A DNA stretch of 64,000 nucleotides from Streptomyces sp. B21-105 (GTDB taxonomy: Bacteria; Actinomycetota; Actinomycetes; Streptomycetales; Streptomycetaceae): contig NZ_JARUMJ010000001.1 of assembly GCF_036898465.1 (NCBI RefSeq), positions 682,001 through 746,000 on the forward strand, in the 5' to 3' direction. Shown here in pieces: positions 1 through 8,850 of this stretch. A program made the translations under genes and the position numbers. Position 1 is the first letter of the stretch. Each line of letters opens with the position of its first letter. The notes beneath the pieces were generated by a model. The model searched no databases and had not been told where the DNA came from. It saw nothing but the letters and a program-made list of their open reading frames with translations.

Positions 1-396
1 CGAGTCTCCGTCTCCGGTCCCGTTCGGTTCCTCTCCGGTCCCGGTCCCGGTCCCGTCGCCGCCTCGGCCGGCGTATCTGAGGACACGGCACTCATCGAGC
101 ACCACCAGTCCCTCCGTGACCAGCTCGTCGAGCTGCGGCAGGAAGGCCTCCACCCGTTCCGGCGTGTCGACGATCACGACGGCGACCGGCAGGTCCTCGC
201 TGAGCGAGAGCAGCCGCGAGGTGTGGATCAGCGAGGACGCGCCGAAGCCCTCGACGCCGCGGAAGACGCTGGCCCCCGCGAGACCGGCCGCGTGGGCGCG
301 GTGCACGATCTCCGAGTACAGAGGCCTGTGCCGCCAGGTGTCGTTCTCGCCGACGAAGACGGTCAGCCGCAGGGCGCCGCCGGTGAGGCGGGTCAT
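1..396 (-). CDS. DUF190 family protein (left-edge partial)
   Basis: The first 132 codons of a leftward gene are present and the end lies beyond base 1. The protein opens [19 protein letters not shown] and continues with '[30 protein letters not shown]', split here as a run matching the DUF190 fold (about residues 8-105), a small PII-like ferredoxin-type domain of unknown biochemical role. DUF190 genes are commonly found beside crcB. The start ATG overlaps the crcB stop codon by four bases (ATGA), so the two are probably translationally coupled. From about residue 108 the tail turns into a Gly/Thr/Glu-rich stretch encoded by repeated GGGACC units, which looks like low-complexity expansion rather than domain sequence. 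Family assignment is firm; function is not known. Confidence 0.8.
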   Translation of the reverse strand, partial: MTRLTGGALRLTVFVGENDTWRHRPLYSEIVHRAHAAGLAGASVFRGVEGFGASSLIHTSRLLSLSEDLPVAVVIVDTPERVEAFLPQLDELVTEGLVVLDECRVLRYAGRGGDGTGTGTGEEPNGTGDGDS

Positions 397-848
397 CGCC
401 GCCCCCGCGAGAGGACGCCGCGGGTGGCCGTGGCAGCCAGCCACACGACGGCGAGCGCCGCGGCCAGGGTCGCGGCGAGGTAGGCCAGGGCGGTGCCGGT
501 GCGGCCCGCGTCGAGCAGCTTCTGGATGTCGACGGCGTACGTCGAGAAGGTGGTGAAGCCGCCGAGCACCCCGGTGCCGAAGAACGGCCGCACCAGCCGG
601 TGGACCGTCACGACCTCGGTGATCACCACCAGGAAGACGCCGATCACCGCGCAGCCGACCACGTTCACCCAGAACGTCGTCCAGGGGAAGCCGCCGGCCC
701 CGGTGGGCCACCGCAGGGCCGCGGCGTACCGGGCGGCGGCGCCGACGCCACCGCCGAGGGCCACTACGGCGACCACCGGGAGCTGACCCGAGCGGGCCGT
801 CCTGCGCGGGGCCCCGGTACGGAGGCCCTCGGCGTGTGGGGCTGTCAT
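393..848 (-). CDS. crcB: CrcB/Fluc fluoride channel
   Basis: A 151-residue membrane protein with four hydrophobic segments. It forms dual-topology dimers in the plasma membrane that export toxic fluoride passively. Family marks visible are the [10 protein letters not shown] segment near residue 36 and the [17 protein letters not shown] signature near residue 95, whose Phe/Thr/Ser residues line the pore in characterised Fluc proteins. The start at 848 was chosen over the in-frame start at 911 because GGAG lies about 11 bases upstream and the extra 21 residues are Gly/Arg-rich and unconserved. The DUF190 gene follows with an ATGA overlap. Many actinomycetes carry two crcB genes in tandem, so a second copy may lie beyond the left edge. 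No fluoride riboswitch was recognised upstream. Confidence 0.92.
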   Translation of the reverse strand: MTAPHAEGLRTGAPRRTARSGQLPVVAVVALGGGVGAAARYAAALRWPTGAGGFPWTTFWVNVVGCAVIGVFLVVITEVVTVHRLVRPFFGTGVLGGFTTFSTYAVDIQKLLDAGRTGTALAYLAATLAAALAVVWLAATATRGVLSRGRR

Positions 849-1005
849 GTCGTCACGTCTCCTGCCCGGTCCGCCCGCCCCGCCGGATCCCGAGTGATCA
901 CGGCCGGGCACCAGCGTAGTTCCCGCGAGCCGGAGCGACGACGCGGTAGGCAGCGCTGCGCGAGCGCGGCCGGGTCCGTCCGCCCCCCCGCTACCGGCCC
1001 TTCCG

Positions 1006-1311
1006 CTACCAGCCCTTCTCGAACATGCGCGCCACTTCGGCGATGCGCATCTCGTCGCGCCGGTAGTAGGTGCGGTGTCTGATCCGTGTGGCGTGCAGCA
1101 GGCCGATGCCGGCGAGCAGGGCGATGCCGGCGAGCAGGGCGAGGTGGGTGTCGGCCACTCGCCGGCGCACGCCGAGTTTCGCCGCGACGACGTCCGCGGT
1201 GACGCCGATCTGGACGAGGTCGCCGTGCCGCGGCTGCGGAAAGTGCCGGGCCGGCTCCTTCAGCCACTCCAGGATGTCGAGTCGCCGCTCACTTGCGGGA
1301 GTCCTCAGCAT
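1006..1311 (-). CDS. ArsR-like winged-helix regulator with internal 6-residue duplication
   Basis: A 101-residue protein starting [20 protein letters not shown] and ending [13 protein letters not shown], the layout of small actinobacterial ArsR-type winged-helix proteins. The recognition-helix region reads [19 protein letters not shown]. An 18-bp perfect tandem duplication (1104-1139) adds six residues (ALLAGI) just after it, so the text runs [16 protein letters not shown] where relatives normally have a single copy. The wing motif [12 protein letters not shown] is intact. The start is backed by GGAGGGG about eight bases upstream; a GTG 42 bases further upstream is possible. The gene stands alone, and its ligand and target are unknown. 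The duplication could lengthen the helix-turn-helix to wing joint and change or abolish DNA binding. Confidence 0.7.
   Translation of the reverse strand: MLRTPASERRLDILEWLKEPARHFPQPRHGDLVQIGVTADVVAAKLGVRRRVADTHLALLAGIALLAGIGLLHATRIRHRTYYRRDEMRIAEVARMFEKGW
1104..1139 (-). repeat. 18-bp perfect tandem duplication
   Basis: Two identical, adjacent copies of CGATGCCGGCGAGCAGGG (plus-strand reading) lie at 1104-1121 and 1122-1139 inside the ArsR-like gene. Because the unit is a multiple of three it keeps frame. The copies are identical, so the event is probably recent or an unstable slippage site. Confidence 0.95.
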
Positions 1312-1817
1312 CGTCGTCCCCTCCGTCCGAGCGTCTCCGATCGTCGTCACGCCCTGGTGCCGGTGGGCTGCACGGGGCAGCCACTTCCGGCCCGTGTGAG
1401 CGTGTCCCTCCGGACGCTTGCCCGCGGACCTGTGGGGCCGGTGGGGGAGGGTGCCCTGCGTCGCCTGGGCGCGGGGCGTGTGGTGCGCCGCCGGGCGGGA
1501 CCGGTCTTGGACCGGTCGGCCCGGCTGGTCTTCGTGGCCGGGGTGATGACGGCTGTGGTCTCGAGCTTGGCCACCACCGAGCGGATGCTCATGGTGCCGG
1601 TGGCGCGGTCGGTGACGGTTTTCGTCTGGTGGGCCAGGCCGCGTGCACGGACCCGCCGTGTCCCGAACTCCGCGCGCCTCGTCCCGGTTCGAACGCCCCT
1701 GCCGCACACGGCCGTTGGAGGTCCGGACCGGAGCGGGCGGGGAAGCCGGGCGGAAAGGACGGGCGAGGGCCCGGCCGCGGGAGTGCGGCCGGGCCCACGC
1801 GGTGCGAGGCCGGTGGG
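1312..1817. other. 506-bp intergenic region without a convincing gene
   Basis: Reading frames here are Arg/Pro-rich with no recognisable domain and no consistent third-position GC pattern. The leftward frame containing SIRSVVAKLETTAVITPATK (about 1600-1540) looks slightly protein-like but is bordered by low-complexity sequence, and I cannot name it. The only clear element is the hairpin at 1767-1796. Confidence 0.5.
1767..1796 (-). terminator. Strong hairpin after the GH53 gene
   Basis: Perfect 12-bp arms, GGGCCCGGCCGC and GCGGCCGGGCCC, flank a 6-base loop 22 bases past the GH53 stop codon. No T-run follows, as is usual for Streptomyces terminators. Confidence 0.75.
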
Positions 1818-3386
1818 TCAGCGGTGACCGAACCAGGACATCGAGGACAGCGCCCTGTCGTCGTAGCCGAACAGGGCCTGGTTCTCCCAGCCGTTGCCGG
1901 AGGAGGCGTCGGCCGGGTCCCAGCCGTTGCCGGCGACGGCCGTCCAGGTGGACTCCCAGTAGAAGACGCCGAGCCCGCGGCCGCCCGGGACGGCCTCCAC
2001 GATGCTCGCCACGTCGTTCATCCACCGGGTCTGGCCAAAGACGGAGGCCGGGTATCCGGACACGAGCTCGCTCGGCAGGTCGATGATGTTCTCGTGCGCG
2101 TCCTCGCTGTCCAGCCGAAAGGGATAGGCCGTCTCGGCGACGTAGACCGGCTTGGCGTAGCGGGCGGCCGCGTCGTCGAGGGTGGTCTGGAAGTCGGCGA
2201 GCGTGCCGTGCCAGTAGCCGTAGTACGACAGGCCGATGACGTCGAACTTCACGCCGTGGGAGACGGCGTTGTCGAACCACCAGCGGGTGCCGGCCAGGTC
2301 CCCGCCCTTGGCGAGGTGCAGCGCCACGGGGGTGGCGGAATTGACCGCCTTGACCGCGGAGTAGCCGGAGTTGAGCAGTCCGGCCAGCTGTGACCAGTTG
2401 GCGGTGGAGCCCGCCGACCACAGCATGCCGCCGTTGATCTCGTTGCCGACCTGCACCATGTCGGCGGTGGTGCCCTGCGCCTTGAGGGCTCCCAGGACGT
2501 CGTGGGTGTGCTGGTAGACGTCCGTCTTCAACTGGCTGTAGGAGTGTCCGGCCCAGACGGAGGGCACGGTCTGCGCGCCCGGGTCGGCCCAGGTGTCGGA
2601 GTAGTGGAAGTCCACCAGGAGCTTCATGCCGCGGGCCTTGACGCGCTTGGCCGCCGTCAGGACCCGGGCCTTGTTGTTGTAGCCGTCGGCCGGGTTCACC
2701 CAGACCTTCAGCCGGGCGTAGTTCTGCCCGGCGTTCCTGAGGACGGCGAGCGGGTCCTGGGCGGTGCCGGAGCCGTTCCGGTAGACGCCGCCGAGGGCTT
2801 CGCTCTTGACGAGCGACGACACGTCCGAGCCCTTGACGGTGAGGCCGGTGGAGCCCGGCGTGAAGGTGAGGTCGTCGACGTTGATCCAGTTCCCGGCGGC
2901 CGCGTCGGAGTTGACGCTGACGGTGCACTGGTTGTTCGTCACCGCGACGGAGGTGACGATCCGGATCCATCCGCTGGAGGAGACCGGGATGTCGGTGCGC
3001 TGCTCGGCGCCGCCGCAGTTCTTCAGCGCGATGTACGCGGACTTCTGGCCGCCGCCGGAGCGCACCCAGGCGGTGAGCTTGTAGGAGCCGTTGGTGAGCC
3101 CGGACAGGTACTGGTACGTCTCGACCTTGTAGGCGGCTGCCGAGTAGTGCGAGAGGCGGTAACCGCCGCTGTGGCCACCGGACTCGGTGAACGAGGCGGA
3201 GTTCTGGCCGGCAGCCGAGTACGTCGACCAGCCGGCCGGTGCGGCGGTGCCGGTGCCGCCCGTCTCGAAGCCGCCGTTGGTGAGCGTGGCGGCCGCTTGC
3301 GCGCTCTGTGCGGGCAGGGCGGTGAGGGCGAGGCCCGCGGCGAGCGGCAGCAGCAGGGCCCTGAGCGTGCGTCTGGGATGGAACAT
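1818..3386 (-). CDS. ganB: Secreted GH53 arabinogalactan endo-beta-1,4-galactanase
   Basis: A 522-residue secreted enzyme that cuts beta-1,4-galactan side chains of pectin into galacto-oligosaccharides. Residues 1-33 form a Sec signal (RR, hydrophobic core, cleavage near AQAAA). Residues 35-170 are a jelly-roll carbohydrate-binding module (NGGFETGGTGTAAPAGWSTY). From about 175 comes the GH53 barrel with VKGSDVSSL, LLVDFHYSDTWADPG, the acid/base Glu316 in QVGNEINGG and the nucleophile Glu418 in VAETAYPF. The start at 3386 was chosen for its signal peptide and upstream GAAGGGA; the 58 residues before it are unconserved. It lies 106 bases downstream of the GH42 gene on the same strand and is probably co-transcribed, matching the Bacillus subtilis ganA-ganB order. 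The symbol is by analogy. Confidence 0.9.
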   Translation of the reverse strand: MFHPRRTLRALLLPLAAGLALTALPAQSAQAAATLTNGGFETGGTGTAAPAGWSTYSAAGQNSASFTESGGHSGGYRLSHYSAAAYKVETYQYLSGLTNGSYKLTAWVRSGGGQKSAYIALKNCGGAEQRTDIPVSSSGWIRIVTSVAVTNNQCTVSVNSDAAAGNWINVDDLTFTPGSTGLTVKGSDVSSLVKSEALGGVYRNGSGTAQDPLAVLRNAGQNYARLKVWVNPADGYNNKARVLTAAKRVKARGMKLLVDFHYSDTWADPGAQTVPSVWAGHSYSQLKTDVYQHTHDVLGALKAQGTTADMVQVGNEINGGMLWSAGSTANWSQLAGLLNSGYSAVKAVNSATPVALHLAKGGDLAGTRWWFDNAVSHGVKFDVIGLSYYGYWHGTLADFQTTLDDAAARYAKPVYVAETAYPFRLDSEDAHENIIDLPSELVSGYPASVFGQTRWMNDVASIVEAVPGGRGLGVFYWESTWTAVAGNGWDPADASSGNGWENQALFGYDDRALSSMSWFGHR

Positions 3387-3492
3387 CGTCGTCCGTCGTC
3401 CCTTCGACGTGATGGGGGTGGGGTTCCCTCGTGGTGGTGAGGGACCCCCTTTGCCCGCGGCTCGCGGCTCCACGGGCGAAGGGGGAGTCGGC

Positions 3493-5514
3493 TCAGCCGT
3501 CGAGTCGCACGACCCGTACGGCTCCCGCCGGGACCGCGAGGCGGCCGGCGGCACGTTCACCGGTCAGCAGTTCGGTGCCGGGAGTCTCCAGCGGCACCTT
3601 GACGTCGGCGGCGGTGTGGTTGATCGCAAAGAGGTAGCTGCCCGTCTCGCCGGATCGGCGCACCACCTCCACGTCCCGGGGCAGTTCGGCGCGCGGGGCG
3701 ATCCCCGCGTCCTCGGCGGCGCGGCCGATCAGCGCGTCGAGGCCGTCGGGGCCGAGGCGGGTGGAGACGTACCAGGCGGTCCCCTCGCCGAGGCGGTGGC
3801 GGGTGACGGCGGGGCGGCCGGCGGTGAGGCCGTCGGCGTAGGTCCAGACGGTCTCGGCGCCGCGCGGCACCACGAACTCCGTCCACACGTCGCCGGCGAG
3901 TTCGCCGCCGTCGGGCCCGGTGACGCGCACGCTCTCGCCCTGGAGCAGCGGCGAGAACTCCTCGACGGTCAGGCCGAGGACGTCACGGAGCACGCCGGGG
4001 TAGGAGCCCTCGTGGACGGCGTCGTGCTCGTCGACGATGCCGGAGAAGTAGGACACGACGAGGGTGCCCCCGTTCTCGACGTACTGCGTGAGGTTGCGAC
4101 CGGCCGCCGCCGTCATCAGGTACAGGGCGGGGACGACGACCAGCGGGTACCGGGAGAGGTCGGCCTCGGGGTGGGCGAAGTCGACGGTGAGGTGGCGGTC
4201 GTGGAGCGTCTCGTAGAAGGCGTCGGCGCGTTCGCGGGGGTCGGCGTCCTCGCTGGGGCGCCAGGCGAGGTTCTGCGCCCACCAGGATTGCCAGTCCCAC
4301 AGGACGGCCGCGTCGGCGACGGTGCGGGTGCCGCGGATCGCGCCCAGGGAGTCGAGGACCGCGCCGAGTTCGACGACCTCGCGCCACACCCGCGTGTCGG
4401 TGCCGCCGTGCGGGACCATCGCGGAGTGGAACTTCTCGGCGCCGCGCCGGGACTGCCGCCACTGGAAGAACATGGCTCCCTCGGAGCCGCGTGCCACGTG
4501 CGCCAGCGAGTTGCGGGCCATCTGGCCGGGGGCCTTGGCGGGGTTGCGCGGCTGCCAGTTGATGCCCGAGGTGGAGTGCTCGAGCAGGATCCAGGGGGCG
4601 CCGCCCGCGACGGAGCGGGTGAGGTCGGCGGCCATGGCGAGGTTGACGTGGGTGCGGCGGCCGTCGGTGATCAGGTAGTGGTCGTTGGTGACGATGTCGA
4701 CCTCGCGGCCCCAGGCCCAGTAGTCGACGGAGTCGCACTGACTGAGGGCGGTCATGAAGTTGGTCGTGACCGGGACGCCGGGCGCGAGACGGTGCAGGAG
4801 GTCCCGCTCCGCGCAGAAGTTCTCGCGCATGGTCGCGTCGGCGAACCGCTTGTAGTCCAGGGCCTGGCCCGGGTTGCCGACGGTCGGGGTGGCGCGCGGC
4901 GGGTTGACGTCCTCGAAGCTCGCGTAGCGCTGGCCCCAGAAGGCGGTGCCCCAGGCCGCGTTGACGGCGTCGACCGTGCCGTACGTCGTCTCCAGCCAGC
5001 GGCGGAAGTGGGCGGCGCAGGAGTCGCAGTAGCAGGCGGAGACGGGGACGCCGTACTCGTTGTGCACGTGCCACATCGCCAGCGCCGGGTGGTCGCCGTA
5101 GCGCTCGGCGAGACGGGTGGTGATGTTCGCGGCGGCCGCGCGGTAGTCCGCGTTGCTGTGGCAGATCGCGCCGCGGGAGCCGAACTCGTAGCGCATCCCC
5201 TCGGCGGTCACCGGCAGGGCGTCGGGGTGGCGGCGGTAGAACCAGACCGGCGGCGACACGGTGGGGGTGCCGAGGTCGACGCGGATGCCGTGCTCGTGCA
5301 GCAGGTCGATCACCCGGTCGAGCCAGCCGAAGTCGTACTCCCCCGGCGCGGGTTCGAGGAGGGCCCAGGAGAAGATCCCGACGCTGACCATGGTGACGCC
5401 GGCCTCCCGCATCAGCCGGACGTCGTCCTGCCAGACGGATTCCGGCCACTGCTCGGGGTTGTAGTCCCCACCGAAGGCGAGCCCGGTGAGGCCCTTGGGG
5501 GTGGTCTCCGGCAT
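3493..5514 (-). CDS. ganA: GH42 beta-galactosidase
   Basis: A 673-residue cytoplasmic enzyme (no signal peptide) that hydrolyses imported galacto-oligosaccharides to galactose. The N-terminal barrel begins GLAFGGDYNPEQWPE, typical of GH42. Acid/base Glu153 is in WHVHNEYG and nucleophile Glu312 is in ILLEHSTSG. Cysteines in ACYCDSC form the metal-site cluster seen in many GH42 enzymes. The middle trimerisation domain (about 390-590) and C-terminal beta domain (about 600-673) are complete, so length is normal. ATG 5514 has GGGAGAG six bases upstream and starts 160 bases from the divergent solute-binding-protein gene. The shared region holds the LacI-type operator, so both arms may answer to the same regulator, though the operator sits on the rightward promoter. 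Confidence 0.93.
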   Translation of the reverse strand: MPETTPKGLTGLAFGGDYNPEQWPESVWQDDVRLMREAGVTMVSVGIFSWALLEPAPGEYDFGWLDRVIDLLHEHGIRVDLGTPTVSPPVWFYRRHPDALPVTAEGMRYEFGSRGAICHSNADYRAAAANITTRLAERYGDHPALAMWHVHNEYGVPVSACYCDSCAAHFRRWLETTYGTVDAVNAAWGTAFWGQRYASFEDVNPPRATPTVGNPGQALDYKRFADATMRENFCAERDLLHRLAPGVPVTTNFMTALSQCDSVDYWAWGREVDIVTNDHYLITDGRRTHVNLAMAADLTRSVAGGAPWILLEHSTSGINWQPRNPAKAPGQMARNSLAHVARGSEGAMFFQWRQSRRGAEKFHSAMVPHGGTDTRVWREVVELGAVLDSLGAIRGTRTVADAAVLWDWQSWWAQNLAWRPSEDADPRERADAFYETLHDRHLTVDFAHPEADLSRYPLVVVPALYLMTAAAGRNLTQYVENGGTLVVSYFSGIVDEHDAVHEGSYPGVLRDVLGLTVEEFSPLLQGESVRVTGPDGGELAGDVWTEFVVPRGAETVWTYADGLTAGRPAVTRHRLGEGTAWYVSTRLGPDGLDALIGRAAEDAGIAPRAELPRDVEVVRRSGETGSYLFAINHTAADVKVPLETPGTELLTGERAAGRLAVPAGAVRVVRLDG

Positions 5515-5602
5515 GGATCTCTCCCGTTTAATTCGATCATTTGGGAACGTGCACACACGCGATCAGCGGTGTGAGGCCAACATAACCGCACAGCAACAAC
5601 CA

Positions 5603-5631
5603 TTGACAAGTGGCCGGGATGTTTCTCTACT
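5603..5631 (+). promoter_or_regulatory. Promoter of the galactan transporter operon
   Basis: TTGACA at 5603-5608, a 17-base spacer and TCTACT at 5626-5631 give a housekeeping-type promoter whose start would fall near 5637, inside the operator. About 37 bases then separate it from the ribosome binding site AGGGAGA. Confidence 0.65.
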
Positions 5632-5644
5632 GTGAACGCTCACA
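5631..5644 (+). promoter_or_regulatory. LacI-family operator of the galactan locus
   Basis: TGTGAACGCTCACA is a 14-bp near-palindrome (12 of 14 positions symmetric) with the central CG typical of LacI-family sites. It covers the predicted transcription start. The LacI regulator at 10202 is the obvious ligand-controlled repressor, by analogy with GanR. Confidence 0.7.
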
Positions 5645-5674
5645 GACACCAGAACCCAGGTCAGGGAGAAATCC

Positions 5675-6994
5675 ATGTCCATCACGAAGCGTCGTCGCCT
5701 CGTGGCAACTGCTGTTGCCGTCGCTCTTGGCAGCACCGCCCTCGCCGCCTGCGGCTCGTCCGACGAGGACGGCGGCGCCGAGTCCGGTCCGGTCTCGCTC
5801 ACGTACTGGACGTGGACGCCCGGCATGGACAAGGTCGTCGACCTGTGGAACAAGGGCCAGGGCAAGAAGGACCGGATCACGGTCACGGTGAAGAAGCAGG
5901 CGTCCGGCGACACGCTGATCACCAAGATCCTCACCGCGCACAAGGCCGGCAAGGCCCCCGACCTGGTCCAGGCCGAGTACCAGGCGCTGCCCACGCTGGT
6001 CAGCAATGACGCCCTCGCGGACATAGGCAAGGACGTCGGCGACGCGAAGAGCAAGTTCGCGGACGGCGTCTGGCAGCAGACGACCCTGGGCACGGACGCC
6101 GTCTACGCGGTGCCGCAGGACATCGGGCCGATGATGTTCTACTACCGCGCCGACCTCTTCAAGAAGTACGGCCTGACGGTCCCCACGACCTGGGAGCAGT
6201 TCGCCGAGACGGCCCGCGCGCTGAAGAAGAAGGCCCCGGACACCGACCTCACCACGTTCTCCGCCAACGACTCCGGTCTCTTCGCGGGCCTCGCCCAGCA
6301 GGCCGGCGCCAAGTGGTGGACCACCTCCGGCGACAAGTGGAAGGTCGGCATCGACGACGCGGCCACCAAGAAGGTCGCCGGCTTCTGGGGCGGCCTGGTC
6401 AAGGAGGGCGCCGTCGACAACCAGCCGATGTACACCCCGGCCTGGAACAAGGCGCTCAACACCGGCAAGCAGATCGCCTGGGTCTCCGCCGTGTGGGCGC
6501 CGGGCACGCTGACCACCGCCGCGCCCGACACCAAGGGCAAGTGGGCGATGGCCCCGCTCCCCCAGTGGTCCGCCGGCGAGAACGTCACCGGCAGCTGGGG
6601 CGGATCGTCCACGGCCGTGACGACGGACTCCGAGCACAAGGCGGCCGCCGCGAAGTTCGCCGCCTGGCTCAACACCGACGGCGACGCCCTCAACGCGCTG
6701 GCCAAGGAGGGCGGCATCTACCCGGCCTCCACGTCCGCCCAGCTCAGCGGCGCCTTCATCACCCCGCCGGACTACTTCTCGAACCAGGCGGACTTCTACA
6801 CCACCGCCGCGAAGATCGCGAAGACCACGGCGCCCTCGGCCTGGGGCCCGAACGTGAACGTGGCCTACACGAGCTTCAAGGACGCGTTCGGCGCGGCCGC
6901 CAAGAACAAGTCGGACTTCTCCGCCGCTCTGGACAAGATGCAGTCGGACACGGTCGCCGACATGAAGAAGCAGGGCTTCGGGGTCTCCGAGTGA
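5675..6994 (+). CDS. ganS: Sugar ABC transporter solute-binding lipoprotein
   Basis: A 439-residue family-1 extracellular solute-binding protein that captures oligosaccharide, probably galacto-oligosaccharide, outside the membrane. The signal has KRRR, a hydrophobic stretch and lipobox LAAC with Cys26 as the lipidated residue, followed by an acidic GSSDEDGG linker. The mature part opens LTYWTWTPGMDKVVDLWN and contains the family segments PDLVQAEYQALP and GVWQQTTLGTDAVYAVPQD. ATG 5675 follows AGGGAGA by eight bases. The stop overlaps the GTG of the next permease by four bases, marking the first gene of a three-gene operon. In B. subtilis the corresponding protein is GanS. Specificity is inferred from the neighbouring GH53 and GH42 enzymes. 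Confidence 0.88.
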   Translation: MSITKRRRLVATAVAVALGSTALAACGSSDEDGGAESGPVSLTYWTWTPGMDKVVDLWNKGQGKKDRITVTVKKQASGDTLITKILTAHKAGKAPDLVQAEYQALPTLVSNDALADIGKDVGDAKSKFADGVWQQTTLGTDAVYAVPQDIGPMMFYYRADLFKKYGLTVPTTWEQFAETARALKKKAPDTDLTTFSANDSGLFAGLAQQAGAKWWTTSGDKWKVGIDDAATKKVAGFWGGLVKEGAVDNQPMYTPAWNKALNTGKQIAWVSAVWAPGTLTTAAPDTKGKWAMAPLPQWSAGENVTGSWGGSSTAVTTDSEHKAAAAKFAAWLNTDGDALNALAKEGGIYPASTSAQLSGAFITPPDYFSNQADFYTTAAKIAKTTAPSAWGPNVNVAYTSFKDAFGAAAKNKSDFSAALDKMQSDTVADMKKQGFGVSE

Positions 6995-7914
6995 CCACCG
7001 CACGCCGGACGTCGTACGGGGTCAAGGGCGCCCCGTACGCGTTCCTCGTCCCCGCCGCCGTCCTCTTCGCGCTGTTCTTCGCGCTCCCCATCGGGTACGC
7101 GGTCTGGCTCAGCTTCCACAAGGTGCGCGTCTCGGGCCTCGGCCTGGGCGCGGGCGCCCGCAAGGAGGTCTGGGCCGGCCTGGAGAACTACACCGACGCC
7201 CTCACCGACAGCGAGCTGGTCCACGGCGCGCTGCGCGTCCTCGGGTACGGCTGCATCGTCGTCCCCGTCATGCTGGGCCTGGCGCTGCTGTTCGCGCTGA
7301 TGCTCGACTCCGAGAAGGCACGGCTCGCCCCGTTCACCCGGCTCGCGATCTTCCTGCCGTACGCCATTCCCGGCGTCGTGGCGGCGCTGCTGTGGGGCTT
7401 TCTGTACCTGCCGGACGTCAGCCCCTTCTACTACGTTCTCGGGAAGCTGGGCCTGCCGCAGCCGGACCTGCTGGACGGCGGTCCGCTCTACCTCGCCCTG
7501 TCGAACATCGCGGTCTGGGGCGGCACCGGCTTCAACATGATCGTCATCTACACCTCGTTGCGGGCCATCCCGGCCGAGGTGCACGAGGCGGCGAAGCTGG
7601 ACGGTGCGACCCCGCTGCAGACCGCCCTGCGGATCAAGATCCCGATGGTGGCGCCCTCGCTGGTGCTGACCTTCTTCTTCTCGATCATCGCCACCCTCCA
7701 GGTGTTCAACGAGCCGACCACCCTCAAACCGCTCACCAACTCCGTGTCCACGACGTGGAGTCCGCTGATGAAGGTGCACCGGGACGCGTTCGGCACGGGT
7801 GACGTCTACCAGGCGGCCGCCGAGGCCGTGATCATCTCCCTGGCCACGCTGGTGCTGTCCTTCGGCTTCCTGCGGGCCGCGAACCGCCGTAACAGGCAGG
7901 AAGCGGCGTCATGA
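6991..7914 (+). CDS. ganP: Sugar ABC transporter permease (MalF type)
   Basis: A 307-residue inner-membrane permease with six predicted helices. It begins VTTARRTSYGVKGAPYAF at a GTG that overlaps the previous stop. The cytoplasmic EAA loop that docks the ATPase reads EVHEAAKLDGATPLQT. It pairs with the next gene to form the channel. No ATPase gene is in the operon, so a shared multiple-sugar ATPase (MsiK type in Streptomyces) encoded elsewhere is expected. The last codons overlap the next ATG (ATGA). Confidence 0.9.
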   Translation: MTTARRTSYGVKGAPYAFLVPAAVLFALFFALPIGYAVWLSFHKVRVSGLGLGAGARKEVWAGLENYTDALTDSELVHGALRVLGYGCIVVPVMLGLALLFALMLDSEKARLAPFTRLAIFLPYAIPGVVAALLWGFLYLPDVSPFYYVLGKLGLPQPDLLDGGPLYLALSNIAVWGGTGFNMIVIYTSLRAIPAEVHEAAKLDGATPLQTALRIKIPMVAPSLVLTFFFSIIATLQVFNEPTTLKPLTNSVSTTWSPLMKVHRDAFGTGDVYQAAAEAVIISLATLVLSFGFLRAANRRNRQEAAS

Positions 7915-8816
7915 GTGCACTCGCCGTCCACAAGGCCCCCTCCACGGCCGGCGCGACCGGCGCCGCGCGCGGGCGTCCGCCGCTGCGCGGCCGGATCGCC
8001 CTGATCCCCACGGTCACCCTGCTGCTGGGCGCCGTGTACTGCCTGCTGCCGGTCGCCTGGGTGGTCATCGCGTCCACCAAGTCCGGCCGTGAGCTGTTCT
8101 CCACGTTCACCTTCCTGCCGGGCACGGGTTTCACGGACAACCTCAAGGACCTCAACTCCTACCGCGACGGCGTGTACTGGACGTGGATGGGCAACTCCGC
8201 GCTGTACGCGGGGATCGGCGCGCTGCTGTCGACCTGCGTGTCGGCGTTCAGCGGCTACGCCCTCGCCGTGTACCGCTTCCGCGGCCGGGAGCCGATCTTC
8301 AACATCCTGCTCGCGGGTGTGCTGATGCCGCCGGTCATCCTGGCCGTCCCGCAGTACCTGCTGCTGGCCCAGGCCGACCTCACGGACTCGTACTGGTCCG
8401 TGCTGCTGCCGCAGATCCTGTCGCCCTACGGCGTCTATCTCGCCCGCATCTACGCGGCCGCGGCCGTGCCCGGCGACGTGGTGGAGGCCGGACGGATGGA
8501 CGGCGCGAGCGAGTGGCGGATCTTCAGCCGGATCGCGCTGCCGATGATGATCCCCGGGCTGGTGACGGTGTTCCTGTTCCAGTTCGTGGCGGTGTGGAAC
8601 AACTTCCTGCTGCCGTACATCATGCTCAGCGACGACGAGAGGTTCCCGATCACGCTCGGCCTGTTCACGCTGCTGGAGCAGGGGGCCAACCAGCCCGCGC
8701 TGTACACGCTGGTGATCACCGGCGCGTTCCTGGCCGTGATCCCGCTGGTGGCGCTGTTCCTGGTCGTCCAGCGGTTCTGGAGTCTTGATCTGCTGTCCGG
8801 AGCCGTAAAGTCATGA
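7911..8816 (+). CDS. ganQ: Sugar ABC transporter permease (MalG type)
   Basis: A 301-residue permease, the second half of the channel. Six helices are visible and the EAA loop reads DVVEAGRMDGASEWRIF. The start ATG overlaps the preceding stop codon. The C-terminus VQRFWSLDLLSGAVKS is the usual end of this family, so the tnpB element that begins a few bases after the stop codon has not truncated it. Without the insertion the LacI regulator gene would follow directly, as in other sugar operons. Confidence 0.9.
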   Translation: MSALAVHKAPSTAGATGAARGRPPLRGRIALIPTVTLLLGAVYCLLPVAWVVIASTKSGRELFSTFTFLPGTGFTDNLKDLNSYRDGVYWTWMGNSALYAGIGALLSTCVSAFSGYALAVYRFRGREPIFNILLAGVLMPPVILAVPQYLLLAQADLTDSYWSVLLPQILSPYGVYLARIYAAAAVPGDVVEAGRMDGASEWRIFSRIALPMMIPGLVTVFLFQFVAVWNNFLLPYIMLSDDERFPITLGLFTLLEQGANQPALYTLVITGAFLAVIPLVALFLVVQRFWSLDLLSGAVKS

Positions 8817-8828
8817 CCTTGACGCTCC

Positions 8829-8844
8829 CCTCCCTGAAGGGAGG
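8829..8844 (-). ncRNA. Right-end hairpin, probable 3' part of the TnpB guide RNA
   Basis: In studied systems the TnpB guide (omega) RNA runs from the 3' part of tnpB through the right-end hairpin into flanking DNA, which supplies the guide. Here the leftward transcript would pass the stem CCTCCC/GGGAGG and read into the end of ganQ, making AAGGTCATGACTTTACGG or nearby bases the predicted guide. The RNA itself is inferred. Confidence 0.45.
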
Positions 8845-8850
8845 AGGTTC

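Noticed and set aside
849..1005. Fluoride riboswitch before crcB
   Set aside because: No match to the conserved pseudoknot core could be recognised in the 157-base leader region.
1347..1709. Small leftward frame between the ArsR-like and GH53 genes
   Set aside because: Arg/Thr/Pro-rich, no ribosome binding site worth the name, no family resemblance.
3187..5574. Long plus-strand open frame opposite the GH42 and GH53 genes
   Set aside because: It is antisense to two genes with clear catalytic motifs, has Gly/Val/Arg-rich composition and no domain; it reflects high GC content.
8811..8816. Truncation of ganQ by the tnpB element
   Set aside because: The C-terminus is of normal family length and the element begins after the stop codon.
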